Assembly (NCBI GenBank): GCA_007127655.1
Contig: SKYX01000394.1
Span: 1-7,436 of the forward strand
Reading direction: 5' to 3'
DNA from: Desulfonatronum sp.
GTDB lineage: Bacteria; Desulfobacterota; Desulfovibrionia; Desulfovibrionales; Desulfonatronaceae
Length of the DNA stretch: 7,436 nt
The number at the start of each line of letters is the position of its first letter. The first letter of the stretch is position 1. Of this stretch, positions 6,862 through 7,436 are shown piece by piece. Position numbers and translations under genes: made by a program. The notes under the pieces were generated by a model. That model was given only the letters and a program-made list of their open reading frames with translations, was not told where the DNA came from and made no database searches.

Positions 6862-6884
6862 GCGATTTCGATTTCGATTTCGAT
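6853..6884. repeat. Hexanucleotide tandem repeat (ATTTCG)n
   Basis: Five consecutive six-base units are visible: ATTTCG 6853-6858, the variant ATAGCG 6859-6864, then ATTTCG at 6865-6870, 6871-6876 and 6877-6882, with a partial AT at the end. It lies about 265 to 295 bases upstream of the ugd start. Such an array can change length by slippage, and unit changes would preserve any reading frame because the unit is six bases. Confidence 0.85.
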
Positions 6885-6920
6885 GATTGCTGCCCTCCTT
6901 GGGGGTTCCCCTTGAACACC

Positions 6921-6947
6921 ATGCAATTTAATACATTGAAATTGCAT
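6921..6947. repeat. AT-rich 9-bp dyad with a T run; possible operator
   Basis: ATGCAATTT (6921-6929) and AAATTGCAT (6939-6947) are exact reverse complements separated by 9 bases; TATTTTTTT (6947-6955) follows directly. It sits between the divergent ugd and hydroxyacid dehydrogenase genes, about 170 bases before the latter. The symmetry and spacing suit a dimeric regulator. A plus-strand terminator is also conceivable because of the T run, but the stem is A+T-rich and no plus-strand gene lies immediately upstream. Confidence 0.5.
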
Positions 6948-7106
6948 ATATTTTTTTAGAGAACAAACCGGCTCTGGGGTATCACCAGTGATGCATTGAT
7001 GCTTGATATTCATCATTCATCAGTGTTAGCCATCATGGGACGCCGAACAACAGCGGAACTCCGATTTCCCCATTCGCTTCAACCAAACTTCCTGAAGACC
7101 CACTCT

Positions 7107-7110
7107 GGAG
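7107..7110 (+). promoter_or_regulatory. Ribosome binding site of the hydroxyacid dehydrogenase gene
   Basis: GGAG lies 7 bases before ATG 7118, ideal spacing. It fixes the start that gives the expected short N-terminal strand MNIVVLDG. Confidence 0.65.
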
Positions 7111-7117
7111 ATCGCTT

Positions 7118-7436
7118 ATGAACATCGTCGTGCTGGACGGCAAGACCATTAACCCAGGCGATAATCCCTGGACGCCCCTGGAGGCGCTGGGCACATTGAC
7201 GGTCCATGACCGGACCGCCGCCGCGGACATCCTGCCCCGGGCCTTGTCCGCGGACATCCTCCTGACCAACAAAACTCCACTGCGCGGGGACACCCTGGCC
7301 AAGCTGGACAAATTGCGGTTCATCGCCGTGATGGCCACGGGCTACGACGTGGTGGACCTGGACGCCGCGTCCCAACGCGGCGTTCCCGTCTCCAACGTGC
7401 CCAGCTACGCCGCCAAATCCGTGGCTCAGTTCGTCC
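7118..7436 (+). CDS. D-2-hydroxyacid dehydrogenase, glycerate-dehydrogenase-like (N-terminal 106 residues, cut by window edge)
   Basis: The family reduces 2-keto acids such as hydroxypyruvate or glyoxylate, or oxidises the D-hydroxyacid, with NAD(P)H in the cytoplasm. Visible motifs are MNIVVLDGKTINPGD (1-15), which is characteristic of the glycerate dehydrogenase (HprA-like) branch, LLTNKTPL (48-55) and LRFIAVMATGYDVVDLDAA (66-84), the conserved loop that contacts the substrate carboxylate. GVPVSNVPSYAAKSVAQFV (88-106) then leads into the hinge before the NAD domain. The nucleotide-binding GxGxxG and the catalytic Arg/Glu/His residues lie beyond the edge, so substrate and completeness cannot be judged. 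It is divergent from ugd, with its own ribosome site. Confidence 0.9.
   Translation, partial: MNIVVLDGKTINPGDNPWTPLEALGTLTVHDRTAAADILPRALSADILLTNKTPLRGDTLAKLDKLRFIAVMATGYDVVDLDAASQRGVPVSNVPSYAAKSVAQFV

Larger units (their letters stand above)
6585..7016 (-). other. Doubtful 143-codon open frame upstream of ugd, partly made of repeat DNA
   Basis: The frame runs from ATG 7016 to a TGA that overlaps the ugd ATG as ATGA. That spacing would suit an operon partner, and for this reason the frame is recorded. Against it: no ribosome site precedes its start, codon usage differs from the neighbours, and the product resembles no family I know. The middle is simple-sequence peptide (IIEIEIEIAIEI, then DFDHDFDTD) read straight from the ATTTCG hexanucleotide array, and the last 40 residues are Arg/Cys/Gly-rich as expected from non-coding GC-rich DNA. 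Peptides with runs of Ile-Glu and Asp-Phe are often predicted across such arrays in other genomes (recollection). Most likely non-coding leader sequence of ugd. Confidence 0.25.
6589..7117. other. Divergent intergenic region between ugd and the dehydrogenase gene
   Basis: This 529-bp stretch must hold the control signals of two divergent genes. It is visibly richer in A+T than its surroundings, above all from 6715 to 6960. Besides the repeats listed separately, a loose inverted pattern TGATGCATTGATG (6989-7001) / CATCATTCATCA (7011-7022) is present. I could not identify a convincing sigma-70 or sigma-54 promoter on either strand, and no tRNA or known riboswitch pattern is apparent. Confidence 0.6.

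Noticed and set aside
6852..6884. Hexanucleotide array as a CRISPR or iteron array
   Set aside because: The units are six bases with no spacers, far shorter than CRISPR repeats or replication iterons, and no cas or replication gene is nearby.
7033..7375. Minus-strand frames of 98 and 101 codons at the right edge
   Set aside because: They are antisense to the hydroxyacid dehydrogenase, which has family motifs and its own ribosome site.
1..7436. A new defence or mobile system
   Set aside because: The complete genes are a housekeeping repair factor, a sugar-nucleotide enzyme and a small orphan. No transposase, integrase, nuclease-toxin pair or phage gene is visible on either strand.

Overview
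The window looks like ordinary chromosomal sequence from a GC-rich Gram-negative bacterium. The protein style (long GC-rich mfd, a SurA-like lipoprotein, a glycerate-dehydrogenase-like enzyme) suggests Desulfovibrionales or a related Desulfobacterota lineage. That placement is inferred from general protein appearance, and no marker gene here fixes it.

Layout, left to right. (1) A minus-strand pair fills 1-4470. mfd (transcription-repair coupling factor) has a GTG start at 4470. Its TGA stop overlaps, as ATGA, the ATG of a SurA-type lipoprotein that runs off the left edge. The two are almost certainly co-transcribed and translationally coupled. (2) A 383-bp gap (4471-4853) holds a 216-bp nested inverted-repeat structure (4527-4742), which may be a fold-back element or a structured RNA. 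A small plus-strand gene for an acidic 85-residue protein of unknown function follows (4854-5111). (3) Between that gene and the convergent UDP-glucose 6-dehydrogenase gene (ugd, 5236-6588, minus strand) lies a perfect 44-bp palindrome. It has a T tract on the ugd-transcript side, so it is the likely ugd terminator. (4) A 529-bp divergent region (6589-7117) is visibly richer in A+T. It contains an ATTTCG hexanucleotide tandem repeat, two longer dyads, a short GC hairpin and a doubtful 143-codon reading frame whose stop also overlaps the ugd start as ATGA. (5) At the right edge a plus-strand D-2-hydroxyacid dehydrogenase gene begins (7118) and is cut by the window end.

The genes do not form one pathway. 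Mfd serves DNA repair at stalled RNA polymerase, the lipoprotein is a probable periplasmic folding factor, Ugd makes UDP-glucuronate for surface polysaccharide, and the right-edge gene is a metabolic dehydrogenase. I see no defence system, prophage, CRISPR array, transposase, tRNA or rRNA. The most unusual material is non-coding: the structured gap upstream of mfd, the 44-bp palindrome and the repeat-rich region upstream of ugd. The best protein-level observation is that the lipoprotein's parvulin-like domain lacks both of the expected active-site histidines.
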